Source: Gammaproteobacteria bacterium
Lineage (GTDB): Bacteria; Pseudomonadota; Gammaproteobacteria; Burkholderiales; Burkholderiaceae_B
Reading direction: 5' to 3'
NCBI GenBank assembly: GCA_030832095.1
Contig: JAURJT010000040.1
Span: forward strand, 1 to 64,000
DNA length: 64,000 nucleotides
Positions 34,534 through 43,867 of the stretch are shown piece after piece. Positions within the stretch are counted from its first letter, which is position 1, and the number at the start of each line of letters is the position of its first letter. Under the pieces are notes generated by a model. It saw only the letters and a program-made list of their open reading frames with translations, had not been told where the DNA came from and made no database searches. The position numbers and the translations under genes were made by a program.

Positions 34534-35328
34534 ATGACAACACAATTGCGTGAGCGGATCGGTGATGTCGTACTCGAGATGCAAAATATTTCGTTGGCGT
34601 TTGGCGGCGTGAAAGCCTTGACCGATATCTCGTTTGATGTGCGTGAACATGAGATCAGGGCGATTATTGGCCCGAATGGTGCTGGCAAAAGTTCGATGCT
34701 TAATGTGATTAACGGCGTATATACCCCGCAGCAGGGCAGCATCACGTTTGGGGGTGAGCAGTTCAACAAAATGAATCCCCGACGCGCGGCTGAAATGGGT
34801 GTGGCGCGAACCTTTCAGAACCTTGCGTTGTTCAAAGGTATGAGCGTGCTCGACAACATCATGACTGGTCGAAACTTGCGGATGACCTCGGGTATTTTGG
34901 CTCAGGCCTTCAGACTTGGCTCGGCAGAGCGCGAAGAGATTCGCCACCGCGAGTTTGTCGAAAATCTGATCGACTTCCTTGAAATTCAGGCCTACCGCAA
35001 AACCCCTGTCGGGCGCCTGCCCTACGGTTTGCAAAAGCGCGTTGACTTAGGGCGTGCGCTTGCCATGGAGCCGCGACTCTTGTTGCTAGACGAACCGATG
35101 GCCGGAATGAACATTGAAGAAAAGCAGGATATGAGCCGCTTCATTCTCGATGTGAATGATGAGTTCGGCACGACGATCGTACTGATCGAACATGATATGG
35201 GTGTCGTGATGGACATCTCAGATCGCGTCGTGGTGCTCGATTATGGGAAAAAAATTGGAGATGGTACCCCTGCAGAGGTACGTCAAAACGAGGCAGTCAT
35301 CAGTGCCTATCTTGGCGTGGCGCATTAA
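34534..35328 (+). CDS. branched-chain-type ABC transporter ATPase (LivG-like)
   Basis: 264 residues: Walker A GPNGAGKSS (about 46), FQNLALF Q-loop, LPYGLQKRVDLGRALAMEP signature region and LLLLDEPMAGM Walker B, switch His in IEHDM. The C-terminal tail (EVRQNEAVISAYLG) is that of LivG. It begins 2 bp after the synthetase stop codon, so the genes are certainly in one operon. Confidence 0.93.
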   Translation: MTTQLRERIGDVVLEMQNISLAFGGVKALTDISFDVREHEIRAIIGPNGAGKSSMLNVINGVYTPQQGSITFGGEQFNKMNPRRAAEMGVARTFQNLALFKGMSVLDNIMTGRNLRMTSGILAQAFRLGSAEREEIRHREFVENLIDFLEIQAYRKTPVGRLPYGLQKRVDLGRALAMEPRLLLLDEPMAGMNIEEKQDMSRFILDVNDEFGTTIVLIEHDMGVVMDISDRVVVLDYGKKIGDGTPAEVRQNEAVISAYLGVAH

Positions 35329-35340
35329 GGCGAAGCAGAC

Positions 35341-36270
35341 ATGGGATTTTTTCTTGAAACCTTATTCGGCGGCCTAATGAGCGGCATGCTCTATTCGCTG
35401 ATCGGCCTGGGGTTTGTATTGATTTTTAAGGCATCAGGCGTGTTCAATTTTGCACAGGGTGCCATGGTGCTTGTGGCAGCCTTGTCGATGGCGCGCTTTG
35501 CGGTATGGATCCCCAACTGGTTGGGCTTTCAGAACCTGCTCCTCGCAAATGTACTGGCATTTATGGTCACCGCGGTGCTGATGTTTGTGATGGCCTGGTG
35601 CATCGAACGCCTGGTACTGCGTCATCTGGTCAATCAAGAAGCGACTGCGCTGTTGATGGCAACTCTGGGCATCGCTTATTTTCTTGAGGGGTTAGGGCAA
35701 ATCGCTTTTGGCGCCTCGGTGTACACGATCAATGTGGGCATGCCTAAAGAGCCCGCCTTTCTTTTCGAGTCAGTCTTTGACGGTGGGGTGCTGCTCAATC
35801 TAGAAGACCTCACGGCTGCGGTGATCGCTGCGCTGTTGGTGGCAAGCCTCGCGCTATTTTTTCAAGTGACGGCGACTGGGCGTGCCTTGCGCGCGGTTGC
35901 CGATGATCATCAGGCGGCGCAGTCAGTGGGCATTCCTTTAAACCGAATCTGGGTCATCGTCTGGACTGTTGCCGGCGTTGTGGCCTTGGTGGCGGGAATT
36001 ATTTGGGGCTCAAAATTTGGTGTGCAATTCACCCTCGCCACCGCGACCTTGCGTGCCTTGCCTGTGGTGATTCTTGGAGGCTTAACCTCGGTGCCAGGCG
36101 CAATCATCGGCGGCTTGATTATTGGAGTGGGAGAAAAAGTTTCAGAGGTTTATCTGGGGCCACTCGTGGGCGGTGGAATCGAAATTTGGTTTGCTTACGT
36201 GTTGGCATTGGTGTTTTTGTTATTCAGGCCGCAGGGCTTGTTTGGCGAAAAAATCATCGACCGCGTTTAG
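35341..36270 (+). CDS. branched-chain-type ABC transporter permease (LivH-like)
   Basis: 309 residues, about eight transmembrane helices. LivH hallmarks: GLMSGMLYSLIGLGFVLIFKASGVFNFAQGAM, TGRALRAVADDHQAAQSVGIPLNRI cytoplasmic loop, and VVILGGLTSVPGAIIGGLIIGVGE. It is 12 bp behind the ATPase gene. Confidence 0.93.
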   Translation: MGFFLETLFGGLMSGMLYSLIGLGFVLIFKASGVFNFAQGAMVLVAALSMARFAVWIPNWLGFQNLLLANVLAFMVTAVLMFVMAWCIERLVLRHLVNQEATALLMATLGIAYFLEGLGQIAFGASVYTINVGMPKEPAFLFESVFDGGVLLNLEDLTAAVIAALLVASLALFFQVTATGRALRAVADDHQAAQSVGIPLNRIWVIVWTVAGVVALVAGIIWGSKFGVQFTLATATLRALPVVILGGLTSVPGAIIGGLIIGVGEKVSEVYLGPLVGGGIEIWFAYVLALVFLLFRPQGLFGEKIIDRV

Positions 36271-36303
36271 TGCTTCGCCTTTCAGTCATGAGCCAAACAT
36301 AAT

Positions 36304-37368
36304 ATGTTTTATCGCGAAAACGGGCAGTTCAAAACAAGCTACCGATCAGATCAGCAGATCTTTCCTGTGCGGCAAGACCGTATCTTTATCTTTGCAGTGT
36401 TGCTGCTGGCGTTTGTGGCAGTGCCGCTCTTGGCCTCTGACTATTTCATTAAAGCCTTGCTGATCCCGTTTCTAATTTTGGCACTTGCTGCCATTGGGCT
36501 CAACATTTTAGTTGGGTACTGCGGGCAGATTTCGTTAGGCACCGGTGCATTCATGGCGGTGGGGGCGTACGCCGCCTGGAATATCGGCGTGCGGTTTCCG
36601 CAAACCCCTTTGATCGTTGAAATCTTGCTGGGCGGATTTTTTGCGACCCTAGTGGGCGTGTTGTTTGGCATCCCGAGTTTGCGCATTCGAGGCCTGTACC
36701 TTGCGGTTGCAACGCTGGCCGCTCAGTTCTTTGTGGATTGGGCTTTTTTGCGGATTCCATTTTTTACGAACTACTCGCCGTCAGGTAATGTCTCGGTGCC
36801 TGCCTTGTCGGTGTTTGGCTTTTCGCTGCAAGCAGCCATTCCAAAATATTTGTTTGTCTTGTCGTTCGTCGTCGTGTTTGCCTTACTTGCTAAAAATTTG
36901 GTGCGTGGCGCGATTGGCCGCCAATGGATGGCGATCCGTGACATGGACGTGGCTGCAGCAGTCATTGGGATACGCCCGATGTATGCCAAGCTCACTGCCT
37001 TTGCCGTGAGTTCTTTTATTGTTGGTGTGGCTGGCGCGCTTTGGGGGTTTTTACACTTAGGCTCTTGGGAGCCCTTGGCCTTTGATTTGAACCGCTCGTT
37101 TCAACTGCTGTTTATGGTGATTATTGGTGGCCTGGGCTCGATACTCGGTAGCTTTTTTGGTGCGGCCTTCATTGTACTGGTACCTGTTGCCTTGAATCAT
37201 ATTCCTGGGTGGTTTGGTTTGCCCTTGGCGATTGATACGGCAGCGCACATTGAGCACATGATTTTTGGTGCACTGATTGTGTTCTTTTTAATTGCAGAGC
37301 CTCACGGGTTGGCCAAGCTCTGGACGATCGCGAAAGAAAAATTGCGACTGTGGCCGTTTCCGCATTAA
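36304..37368 (+). CDS. branched-chain-type ABC transporter permease (LivM-like)
   Basis: 354 residues with about ten helices. LivM-type sequence: LIPFLILALAAIGLNILVGYCGQISLGTGAFMAVGAYAA, GIPSLRIRGLYLAVATLAAQF, MAIRDMDVAAAVIGIRP, and a final GSFFGAAFIVLVPVALNHIP block. A soluble N-terminal arm of about 30 residues (FYRENGQFKTSYRSDQQIFPV) precedes the first helix. It completes the membrane part of the importer. Confidence 0.92.
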   Translation: MFYRENGQFKTSYRSDQQIFPVRQDRIFIFAVLLLAFVAVPLLASDYFIKALLIPFLILALAAIGLNILVGYCGQISLGTGAFMAVGAYAAWNIGVRFPQTPLIVEILLGGFFATLVGVLFGIPSLRIRGLYLAVATLAAQFFVDWAFLRIPFFTNYSPSGNVSVPALSVFGFSLQAAIPKYLFVLSFVVVFALLAKNLVRGAIGRQWMAIRDMDVAAAVIGIRPMYAKLTAFAVSSFIVGVAGALWGFLHLGSWEPLAFDLNRSFQLLFMVIIGGLGSILGSFFGAAFIVLVPVALNHIPGWFGLPLAIDTAAHIEHMIFGALIVFFLIAEPHGLAKLWTIAKEKLRLWPFPH

Positions 37369-37534
37369 TGAGTTGAGTTAAGCGCTGTTTGTGGTGAGCG
37401 GCATGCGTCTAGTGAATTGTTAGGTGTGGTGTGTAGGATTGATAGTGTGGTTTGTGGCAAGAGCTTTGATAACGCCTGGCGTTTGCTGGGATATTTAACC
37501 CGGTGTGTTGAACACCAACAAGAGGTACACGGAG

Positions 37535-38860
37535 ATGACGAAGATGAAAATTAAACACGTTGCCGCAACCCTGCTCGCGGCGGGCGCGTTAGGCGCCATG
37601 GCTTTACCAGCATCGGCCAATGATCAGTTCGTGCCATTGCTGGCCTATCGCACGGGCTCCTTTGCGCCCCTAGGGATCCCTTGGGCCGACGGCAAAATGG
37701 ATTATCTGAAGTTGGTGAATGCCCGCGGTGGCATCAACGGCGTGAAGATCACGTATGACGAATGTGAAACCGCCTATGCAACCGATCGCGGTGTTGAGTG
37801 CTACGAGCGCCTCAAGAAGCAGCCGCCTACCGGCGCCTCGGCGTTTGATCCACAATCAACAGGCATCACCTTTGCCGTCAGTGACAAAGCGCCTAACGAC
37901 AAGGTGCCGATCATGACAGTCGGTTACGGCTTGTCGCAATCAACCGACGGCTCGGTGTTTCCGTGGAATTTTCCGCTGCTAGGCACCTATTGGACAGCGG
38001 CAGACATCATGATTCAGGATATCGCCAAGCGCGAGGGCGGTCTGGATAAATTAAAGGGCAAAAAAATTGCCTTGGTCTATCACGACTCTCCCTACGGCAA
38101 AGAGCCAATCGCCTTGTTGCAAGCACGTGCAAAAAAAGAAGGCTTTGAGCTCTTGCTTTATCCCGTGACCGCGCCTGGCGTTGAACAAAAATCGACTTGG
38201 TTGCAAATCCGGCAGTCACGTCCAAATTATGTGCTGCTCTGGAGCGCCGGCATCATGACGCCGACTGCTCTACGTGAGGCGCAGGCAACGGGCTATGCGC
38301 GCGATAAGATGTATGGAATTTGGTGGGCTGCCTCAGAGGGTGATGTGAAAGACTTAGGCGAGGTGGCGAAAGGCTACAACGCTGTGACCATTCACAATAC
38401 CGCGGGTCGTGGCAAGGTGCACGATGAACTCAAAGCCTTGGTGTATGACAAGGGGCAGGGCACCGACACCAACGGCACTTCTGTTGGCACTATCGCACAC
38501 ACGCGTGGCATGGTGATCTCAATGCTAACCGTTGAGGCGATTCGGACAGCGCAAGAGAAGTTTGGCAAAGGTAAATCGATGACGCCAGAGCAAGTGCGCT
38601 GGGGCCTGGAAAACCTTAATTTGACACAAGAGTACCTTCAGCAGATTGGCTTTGGTGAATTGATGCGACCCGTTAAAACTAGTTGTGAGAATCACACGGG
38701 TGACGACTGGGCTCGCATCATCGCATGGGACGGTGCCAAGTTTCAAGTCAAACCTGATTGGTATCGTTCGGACGCCAGTATCGTGACCCCGCTGGTTCAA
38801 GAGTTTGCACAGAAATATGCAAAAGATAAAAACCTGACCATTGTGAAGTGTGCAGGCTAA
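37535..38860 (+). CDS. ABC transporter substrate-binding protein (LivK-like)
   Basis: About 441 residues with a signal peptide (MTKMKIKHVAATLLAAGALG, cleavage at ASA-NDQ). The type-I periplasmic fold is shown by YRTGSFAPLGIPWADGKMDYLKLVNARGGINGVKI, KKIALVYHDSPYGKEPIALL and the C-terminal hinge. Its Cys pair (about 70 and 78 in DECETAYATDRGVECYE) could form a disulphide. ATG 37535 follows GAGG; ATG 37544 with GGAG is also possible. The group usually binds aromatic or fatty carboxylates rather than branched-chain amino acids, inferred from the flanking CoA ligases. Confidence 0.9.
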   Translation: MTKMKIKHVAATLLAAGALGAMALPASANDQFVPLLAYRTGSFAPLGIPWADGKMDYLKLVNARGGINGVKITYDECETAYATDRGVECYERLKKQPPTGASAFDPQSTGITFAVSDKAPNDKVPIMTVGYGLSQSTDGSVFPWNFPLLGTYWTAADIMIQDIAKREGGLDKLKGKKIALVYHDSPYGKEPIALLQARAKKEGFELLLYPVTAPGVEQKSTWLQIRQSRPNYVLLWSAGIMTPTALREAQATGYARDKMYGIWWAASEGDVKDLGEVAKGYNAVTIHNTAGRGKVHDELKALVYDKGQGTDTNGTSVGTIAHTRGMVISMLTVEAIRTAQEKFGKGKSMTPEQVRWGLENLNLTQEYLQQIGFGELMRPVKTSCENHTGDDWARIIAWDGAKFQVKPDWYRSDASIVTPLVQEFAQKYAKDKNLTIVKCAG

Positions 38861-38895
38861 TCTGAACGCTAGTATTTGAACGATAGGAACTTGTC

Positions 38896-39741
38896 ATGAC
38901 TCAACCCGTGTCGCAGCCGTCAACGCATCCAGCAAGCACACCCATTTTGCTGGATGTCAATGGGATTGAGGTGATCTACAACCATGTCATCCTGGTGCTC
39001 AAGGGCGTGTCGTTGCAAGTTCCTGAAGGTAAGATCGTGGCGCTCTTGGGCGCCAACGGCGCCGGTAAGACCACCACGCTGCGTGCAATCTCAAATCTGT
39101 TGCGTGGTGAGCGCGGCGATGTGACCAAGGGCGATATTTTGTATCGCGGCGAGCGCATCGACCGACTGACACCGTCGGATCTGGTGAAGCGCGGTGTGGT
39201 TCAAGTGATGGAAGGGCGACACTGCTTTGCACACTTAAGTATTGAAGATAATTTACTAACCGGTGCTTACACGCGCAAGCTGGGGCGTGCGGATTTGGCG
39301 GTCGCGCTTGAACGGGTGTACCAATATTTTCCACGCCTCAAGCAGCGTCGCGGTAGTCAGGCCGGTTACACCTCGGGGGGCGAACAACAGATGTGTGCCC
39401 TGGGGCGTGCCTTGATGGCGCAACCAAACATGATTTTGCTCGACGAACCCTCGATGGGTTTGGCGCCCCAAATTGTTGAAGAAATTTTTGAAATCGTTAA
39501 AGATTTAAACCAGCGTGAGAGCGTAAGTTTTTTGCTCGCTGAACAAAACACCAACATCGCTCTGCGTTATGCCGACTACGGCTACATTCTTGAAAATGGC
39601 CGCGTCATGATGGACGGCGAGGCGCGCGCCTTAGCAGAAAACGAAGATGTTAAAGAGTTTTATCTGGGTATCTCAAGTGGCGAGCGCAAGAGCTTTCGCG
39701 AAAATAAATTCTATCGTCGCCGCAAGCGCTGGCTGGCTTAA
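38896..39741 (+). CDS. branched-chain-type ABC transporter ATPase (LivF-like)
   Basis: 281 residues: Walker A GANGAGKTT (about 51), YTSGGEQQMCALGRALMA signature region, Walker B ILLDEPSMGL, and AEQNT in the switch position typical of LivF. It carries a basic C-terminal tail (FRENKFYRRRKRWLA) of about 20 residues beyond the usual end. It lies 35 bp after the receptor gene and 17 bp before the PaaK-like gene. Confidence 0.92.
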   Translation: MTQPVSQPSTHPASTPILLDVNGIEVIYNHVILVLKGVSLQVPEGKIVALLGANGAGKTTTLRAISNLLRGERGDVTKGDILYRGERIDRLTPSDLVKRGVVQVMEGRHCFAHLSIEDNLLTGAYTRKLGRADLAVALERVYQYFPRLKQRRGSQAGYTSGGEQQMCALGRALMAQPNMILLDEPSMGLAPQIVEEIFEIVKDLNQRESVSFLLAEQNTNIALRYADYGYILENGRVMMDGEARALAENEDVKEFYLGISSGERKSFRENKFYRRRKRWLA

Positions 39742-39758
39742 CCCTAAGAGATCGATTC

Positions 39759-41030
39759 ATGTCTGAGTTTTTTGATGCGCTCGAAACCCGCGACCCCGTG
39801 CAACGTGAGCAGACCTTACTTGCAGCCTTGCCGCAAGCACTTGCGCAGGCTTCGGCGCGCGCGCCAGCGATTGCGCGTCAGCTCGGGCAGCTTGAGCCCA
39901 GTGCTCTTACGACGCGCGACGCGCTGGCGCAGGTACCTGTCGTGCGTAAAACGCAACTTCTTGAGATGCAACAAGATGCCCGTACTCGTTTGTCTGCTGA
40001 GGGCGCGGTGATCGAACGGGTGTTTGGTGGTTTCTCGAGTATCGGTTGGGGAGAAGCCCTGAGGGTGTTTGCCTCACCAGGCCCGATTTACGAGCCAGAG
40101 AGTGCGCGACCCGACTATTGGCGCTTTGCGCGAGCTTTGTATGCAGCAGGTTTTCGGGCGGGTGATTTGGCACATAATTGTTTTTCTTATCACTTCACGC
40201 CAGCTGGGTCGATGATGGAGTCGGCAGCCCACGCAGTGGGGTGTACGGTATTTCCTGGGGGCGTTGGGCAGACCGAACAACAGGTTCAAACGATCCGTGA
40301 TTTACAGCCTGCCGGATACATGGGTACGCCTAGTTTTTTAAAGATCATTCTTGAAAAGGCTGACGAGCTTGGGATTGAGCTTGTTTCGTTAAAACGTGCG
40401 CTGTTATCCGGCGAAGCGTTTCCGCCCTCATTGCGAGATTGGTTGAGCGGCCGCGGGATTCAGGGTTATCAGGCTTACGGTAGTGCTGACTTAGGCATGA
40501 TTGCCTTTGAGACTCCTGCGCGCGAAGGCCTAGTGTTGAGTGAAGACCTGTTACTTGAGATCGTACGCCCCGGTACGAGTGATGTCGTGCCAGAGGGTGA
40601 AGTTGGCGAGGTGGTCGTGACCTCGCTCAACCCCGACTATCCTTTGCTGCGCTTTGGCACTGGTGATCTGTCTGCCATTATGCCCGGCATTTCACCGTGT
40701 GGGCGTACCAACACTCGGATCCGTGGTTGGCTCGGGCGGGCTGATCAGACGACCAAAGTGCGTGGGCTGTTTGTGCACCCGGGCCAGCTCGCTGAAGTGG
40801 TTCGTCGACATCCTGTAGGCGCACGGGTACGGCTAGTAATCAGCGGTACAACCGGTGCTGATGTGATGCTGCTAAAAGTTGAGGCGGCAAAGGCTGATCC
40901 CGAGCTGATACAGTCTTTAACGGACACGGTACGTGATGTGACTAAGCTTAGGGCGGATGTCGAGATTGTGTCGCTAGGTAGCTTGCCCAACGACGGCAAG
41001 GTGATTGACGATGTGCGCACGTATACCTGA
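39759..41030 (+). CDS. PaaK-like protein (phenylacetate-CoA ligase family) with degenerate ATP loop
   Basis: 423 residues. The C-terminal half matches phenylacetate-CoA ligases: YGSADLGMIAFE (A5 position), LLRFGTGDLSAI, CGRTNTRIRGWLGRADQTTKVRGLFVHPGQL and a final Lys in PNDGKVIDD. The A3 phosphate loop, SSGTTGKPT in PaaK, is instead about VFASPGPIYEPES (residues 106-118), lacking the Ser-Gly-Thr-Thr-Gly core. Either ATP is bound differently or the protein has another role, such as CoA-ester binding. It is the last gene of the operon and converges on azurin with 1 bp between the stops. Confidence 0.82.
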   Translation: MSEFFDALETRDPVQREQTLLAALPQALAQASARAPAIARQLGQLEPSALTTRDALAQVPVVRKTQLLEMQQDARTRLSAEGAVIERVFGGFSSIGWGEALRVFASPGPIYEPESARPDYWRFARALYAAGFRAGDLAHNCFSYHFTPAGSMMESAAHAVGCTVFPGGVGQTEQQVQTIRDLQPAGYMGTPSFLKIILEKADELGIELVSLKRALLSGEAFPPSLRDWLSGRGIQGYQAYGSADLGMIAFETPAREGLVLSEDLLLEIVRPGTSDVVPEGEVGEVVVTSLNPDYPLLRFGTGDLSAIMPGISPCGRTNTRIRGWLGRADQTTKVRGLFVHPGQLAEVVRRHPVGARVRLVISGTTGADVMLLKVEAAKADPELIQSLTDTVRDVTKLRADVEIVSLGSLPNDGKVIDDVRTYT

Positions 41031-41031
41031 G

Positions 41032-41520
41032 CTACTGAACGCTTAACGTACCGCGCATGATTGGCGAGTGGCCAGCGAAGGTGCATAAAAAAACATACTG
41101 TTCGCCGGCTTTCAGTTGCGCCACAGCAAACGTCACACTTGTTGTTTCACCGGCGCCGATCAATTTGGTATGGGCAATCACCCGCTTGTCATTTTGATCA
41201 ACGTGATGGGCGTCGGCCCCCGCTAACATCCCAGTACGCGCCACCCCATCGAGATCACTTTTTTTGGTTAACACCCAATTATGCGACATGGCGAGAGGCG
41301 GTAGATGCCCCGTGTGTGTCAGTGTGACGGTGAAGTCTTTGCAAGCAGCAGGCACGTTGATGTACGAGGGAGCAAAACGCAGTGCGTCATCTGTTTGAAG
41401 GGTAACGCTGCATTCAAGTGCGCTGGCTGCAGCGGGTGCTGTGCTCAGCAACAAAGCTGTGATGGGCACAGCCCAGAGCAAGCCTCGCTTGCGTGCCGAT
41501 AGATAAAAGTGCTTTTTCAT
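41032..41520 (-). CDS. azurin-family blue copper protein
   Basis: 162 residues with a signal peptide (cleavage near AASA-LEC). The mature part has the azurin pattern: ECSVTLQTDDALRF with the first disulphide Cys, MSHNWV carrying the His ligand, and FLCTFAGHSPIM with Cys, His (+5) and Met (+9) ligands. It is a periplasmic one-electron carrier, able to serve nitrite reductase or peroxidases. It stands 14 bp after dprA on the same strand. Confidence 0.93.
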   Translation of the reverse strand: MKKHFYLSARKRGLLWAVPITALLLSTAPAAASALECSVTLQTDDALRFAPSYINVPAACKDFTVTLTHTGHLPPLAMSHNWVLTKKSDLDGVARTGMLAGADAHHVDQNDKRVIAHTKLIGAGETTSVTFAVAQLKAGEQYVFLCTFAGHSPIMRGTLSVQ

Positions 41521-41534
41521 AGTGTGTTCACTGA

Positions 41535-42668
41535 TTAGCAGGTTGTTCGAGCGTGGGCTCTGACAAACTGGCCATGACCTCGCCGTTCAATATGGCCCTC
41601 GAGCTCAAGGGTAAAGAGCTCAACTTGTAGTTGCGCCGGTGCTAGACCGGTGCGACGCTGCAGTTGCTCTTCGGTTACCGGATCGTAGCCGATTGCGTCC
41701 CAAGTCGGTGAACTTGGCGCCTGCGCGCAAGGTGAGGATGGCGAGTACTTCGCAAGTCGCCCAGGATCAGGGCGCAATTCGGCCAGAATGTCGGCACCTG
41801 ACTCTACGAGTTTGGCGCCCTGTTTGACGAGCGAGTGCGGTCCGCGTGACAGCGGCGAATGAATCGAGCCCGGTATGGCGAAGACCTCGCGTCCCATTTC
41901 GACGGCCAAGCGCGCGGTAATGAGAGAGCCGCTTTTTAGGGCAGCCTCAATCACCACGACACCCAGGCTGAGCCCTGCAACAATGCGATTACGCTTTGGG
42001 AAATGTGCTGCTAGCGCTGGGCAGCCTAAAGCGAACTCGGACAAAATTAAGCCATCAGCGGACAAGATTTCGTCAGCTAAGGCGCGATGTGCAGTGGGGT
42101 AAATAATATCGGCACCTGTTCCCAGCACGGCGATGGTGCCGCCACGCTCAGGACCTGCTTTGAGCGCGCCGCGATGGGCGGCCGCGTCGATGCCGTGTGC
42201 CAAGCCACTGACCAGGGCAAAGCCATGCTCAGCCAAATACAGAGCGAAGGCGTGGGCGTGGGCTAGGCCGTCTGGGGTGGCGTTGCGCGCCCCCACCAAG
42301 GCGAGCGCCTCTTGCTCGAGGCGTCTGAGGGCACCGCTGGCATACAGGACTAGTGGTGCATCCGGCAGTTGTCGCAAGCGCTCTGGGTAGTGAGCGTGGC
42401 TGGGCGTAATCAGCGACTGCCCTGGCTCGGTCGCCCAGCGCAGTGCACGTTCGATGTATTGGGCATCAGCTTGGCTCAGCGGTGCCACCAGTTGTGTGGC
42501 TAAGGGTGCAGACACTATTGCGCGTAGCGTCGCGTACGAGGCCTGATAAAGCGCGCACGGATTCGTGAAGCATTGCAGCAGGCGGTGGGCATGTATTGGG
42601 CCGACGCCGGGTTGTAAGCTTAAGCGTAGCCAGGCGGCAAGCGCCTCGTCAGAAAGGGTATTTTGCAT
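41535..42668 (-). CDS. dprA: DprA, DNA-processing protein
   Basis: 377 residues. An N-terminal SAM/helix-hairpin region (LQPGVGPIHAHRLLQCF), then the Rossmann-like DprA core: LALVGARNATPDG, LVSGLAHGIDAAAHRGAL, TIAVLGTGADIIYP, FPKRNRIVAGLS, ALKSGSLITARLA and AIPGSIHSPLSRGPHSLVKQGA; a C-terminal winged-helix (YDPVTEEQLQRRTGLAP) completes it. DprA loads RecA onto incoming single-stranded DNA during transformation. comF later in the window adds a second competence-type gene. Confidence 0.95.
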   Translation of the reverse strand: MQNTLSDEALAAWLRLSLQPGVGPIHAHRLLQCFTNPCALYQASYATLRAIVSAPLATQLVAPLSQADAQYIERALRWATEPGQSLITPSHAHYPERLRQLPDAPLVLYASGALRRLEQEALALVGARNATPDGLAHAHAFALYLAEHGFALVSGLAHGIDAAAHRGALKAGPERGGTIAVLGTGADIIYPTAHRALADEILSADGLILSEFALGCPALAAHFPKRNRIVAGLSLGVVVIEAALKSGSLITARLAVEMGREVFAIPGSIHSPLSRGPHSLVKQGAKLVESGADILAELRPDPGRLAKYSPSSPCAQAPSSPTWDAIGYDPVTEEQLQRRTGLAPAQLQVELFTLELEGHIERRGHGQFVRAHARTTC

Positions 42669-42727
42669 GCCGCCGAGTGTGCCACGGACAGCGTTGCGAA
42701 CCCAAGCAAAAGTAGGCTCAAATTATC

Positions 42728-42752
42728 CACCGAGCGTATCAGACGCTCGGTG
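42728..42752. terminator. strong hairpin downstream of the hyu-operon Bug gene
   Basis: CACCGAGCGT and ACGCTCGGTG form a perfect 10-bp stem with the loop ATCAG. It lies between the Bug gene stop (42782) and the dprA start (42668). On the minus strand only ATAATTT follows, so the U-tract is weak, but the position suits a terminator. Confidence 0.6.
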
Positions 42753-42781
42753 TGTCGCATCAGTAAGCCTAGCAGCTGGCG

Positions 42782-43804
42782 TTAATTGTCGACCTTGATG
42801 CCGGCGTCGCGAATCGCCTTGCCCCAAAATGCGTAGTCTTTGGCGATGTAGTCAGCAAACTCTTTGGTTGAGCCATACAAAGGCACCAACCCTGCAGCAT
42901 TGAGTTTTTTGCCAACCTCGGGATCTGCCGAGGTCTCAATAAAGACTTTGGCGAGTGCAGCAATGATGTTGTCAGGTGTTTTTGGTGGTGCAACCACGCC
43001 CACCCATGACGGGGCAACCACGGCTGTGCCTTGCTCGGTCAGCGTTGGGATTTCGTTAATCAGTTCGACGCGTTTTGCAGAAGCCACGCCGTATGGGATG
43101 AGCTTGGTTTTAAAGCCTGCTGCCAACGGTGCTGGCACTAACGCCAGATCAACCTGACCACCCATTGCCGCCTGGGCTGCTGGCGCAGCACCTTGGTAGG
43201 GCACGTGCAGCATCTCGGTTTTTGTCACCTGAAGAAACTGTGCCATGGCAATATGACCGGCGCTGCCATTGCCCCAACTTGAATAGCTGAGCTTGCCCTT
43301 TTTTGCCAGTTCAATGAGTTCAGGTACATTTTTAGCTTCAAGGCCTGGACGGCCCATCAGCACAAAGTTCACGACCGCTGCCGGTGCGATCGGCACAAAT
43401 TCTGCTGAAATAAACTTTGGATTGGGATAGAGCGCGGGGTACATCGAGTAGGTGTCTGCGCTTGAGAGCAGCAGGGTGTAGCCATCGGGGGCTGAATTGA
43501 AAACCGCCTCGTGTGCGACGGCGCCGTTAGCGCCTGCGCGATTTTCAACCACAACTGTTTGTCCGAGTTTGTTACCCAAGGCGTTGACGACGATTCGAGC
43601 GATCGTATCCGAGCCGCCGCCTGGTGGGTAAGGCACAATGAGCTTGATGGGCTTAGTGGGTGCCCAGGCTGCAGGCGCTTGGGCGGCTGCGATAAACGGT
43701 GTCGCACTCAGTGTGGCGGCCAGTGCGAAGCCTTGAAGCAAGCCACGCAATTTTTTCTGTACTGGTGCTACCTGAGTGTCTGTTGCACGCTGGGTGAGTT
43801 TCAT
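42782..43804 (-). CDS. Bug-family TTT substrate-binding protein
   Basis: 340 residues with a long signal peptide (cleavage near IAAAQ-APA, residue 42). Bug motifs: PIKLIVPYPPGGGSDTIARIV, VVVENRAGANGAVAHEAVFNSAPDGYTLL, LHVPYQGAAPAAQAAMGGQVDLAL, and VVAPSWVGVVAPPKTP. It is the last gene of the HyuA-HyuB-CaiB-ECH operon, 63 bp after the hydratase gene, so its ligand is likely the substrate of that pathway. No TctA/TctB genes nearby. Confidence 0.9.
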   Translation of the reverse strand: MKLTQRATDTQVAPVQKKLRGLLQGFALAATLSATPFIAAAQAPAAWAPTKPIKLIVPYPPGGGSDTIARIVVNALGNKLGQTVVVENRAGANGAVAHEAVFNSAPDGYTLLLSSADTYSMYPALYPNPKFISAEFVPIAPAAVVNFVLMGRPGLEAKNVPELIELAKKGKLSYSSWGNGSAGHIAMAQFLQVTKTEMLHVPYQGAAPAAQAAMGGQVDLALVPAPLAAGFKTKLIPYGVASAKRVELINEIPTLTEQGTAVVAPSWVGVVAPPKTPDNIIAALAKVFIETSADPEVGKKLNAAGLVPLYGSTKEFADYIAKDYAFWGKAIRDAGIKVDN

Positions 43805-43867
43805 GTTGTCTCCTTGCAGTTGGTTGAGCGAGTTGCTCGGGTCGGGGTGAATCTTATATTTTCGTCA

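Noticed and set aside
37427-37480. AACGC-CTG-GCGTT and nearby GT-rich sequence between the LivM- and LivK-like genes as a regulatory structure
   Set aside because: The stem is only 5 bp, and the region may just be an untranslated spacer; nothing marks a riboswitch or terminator.
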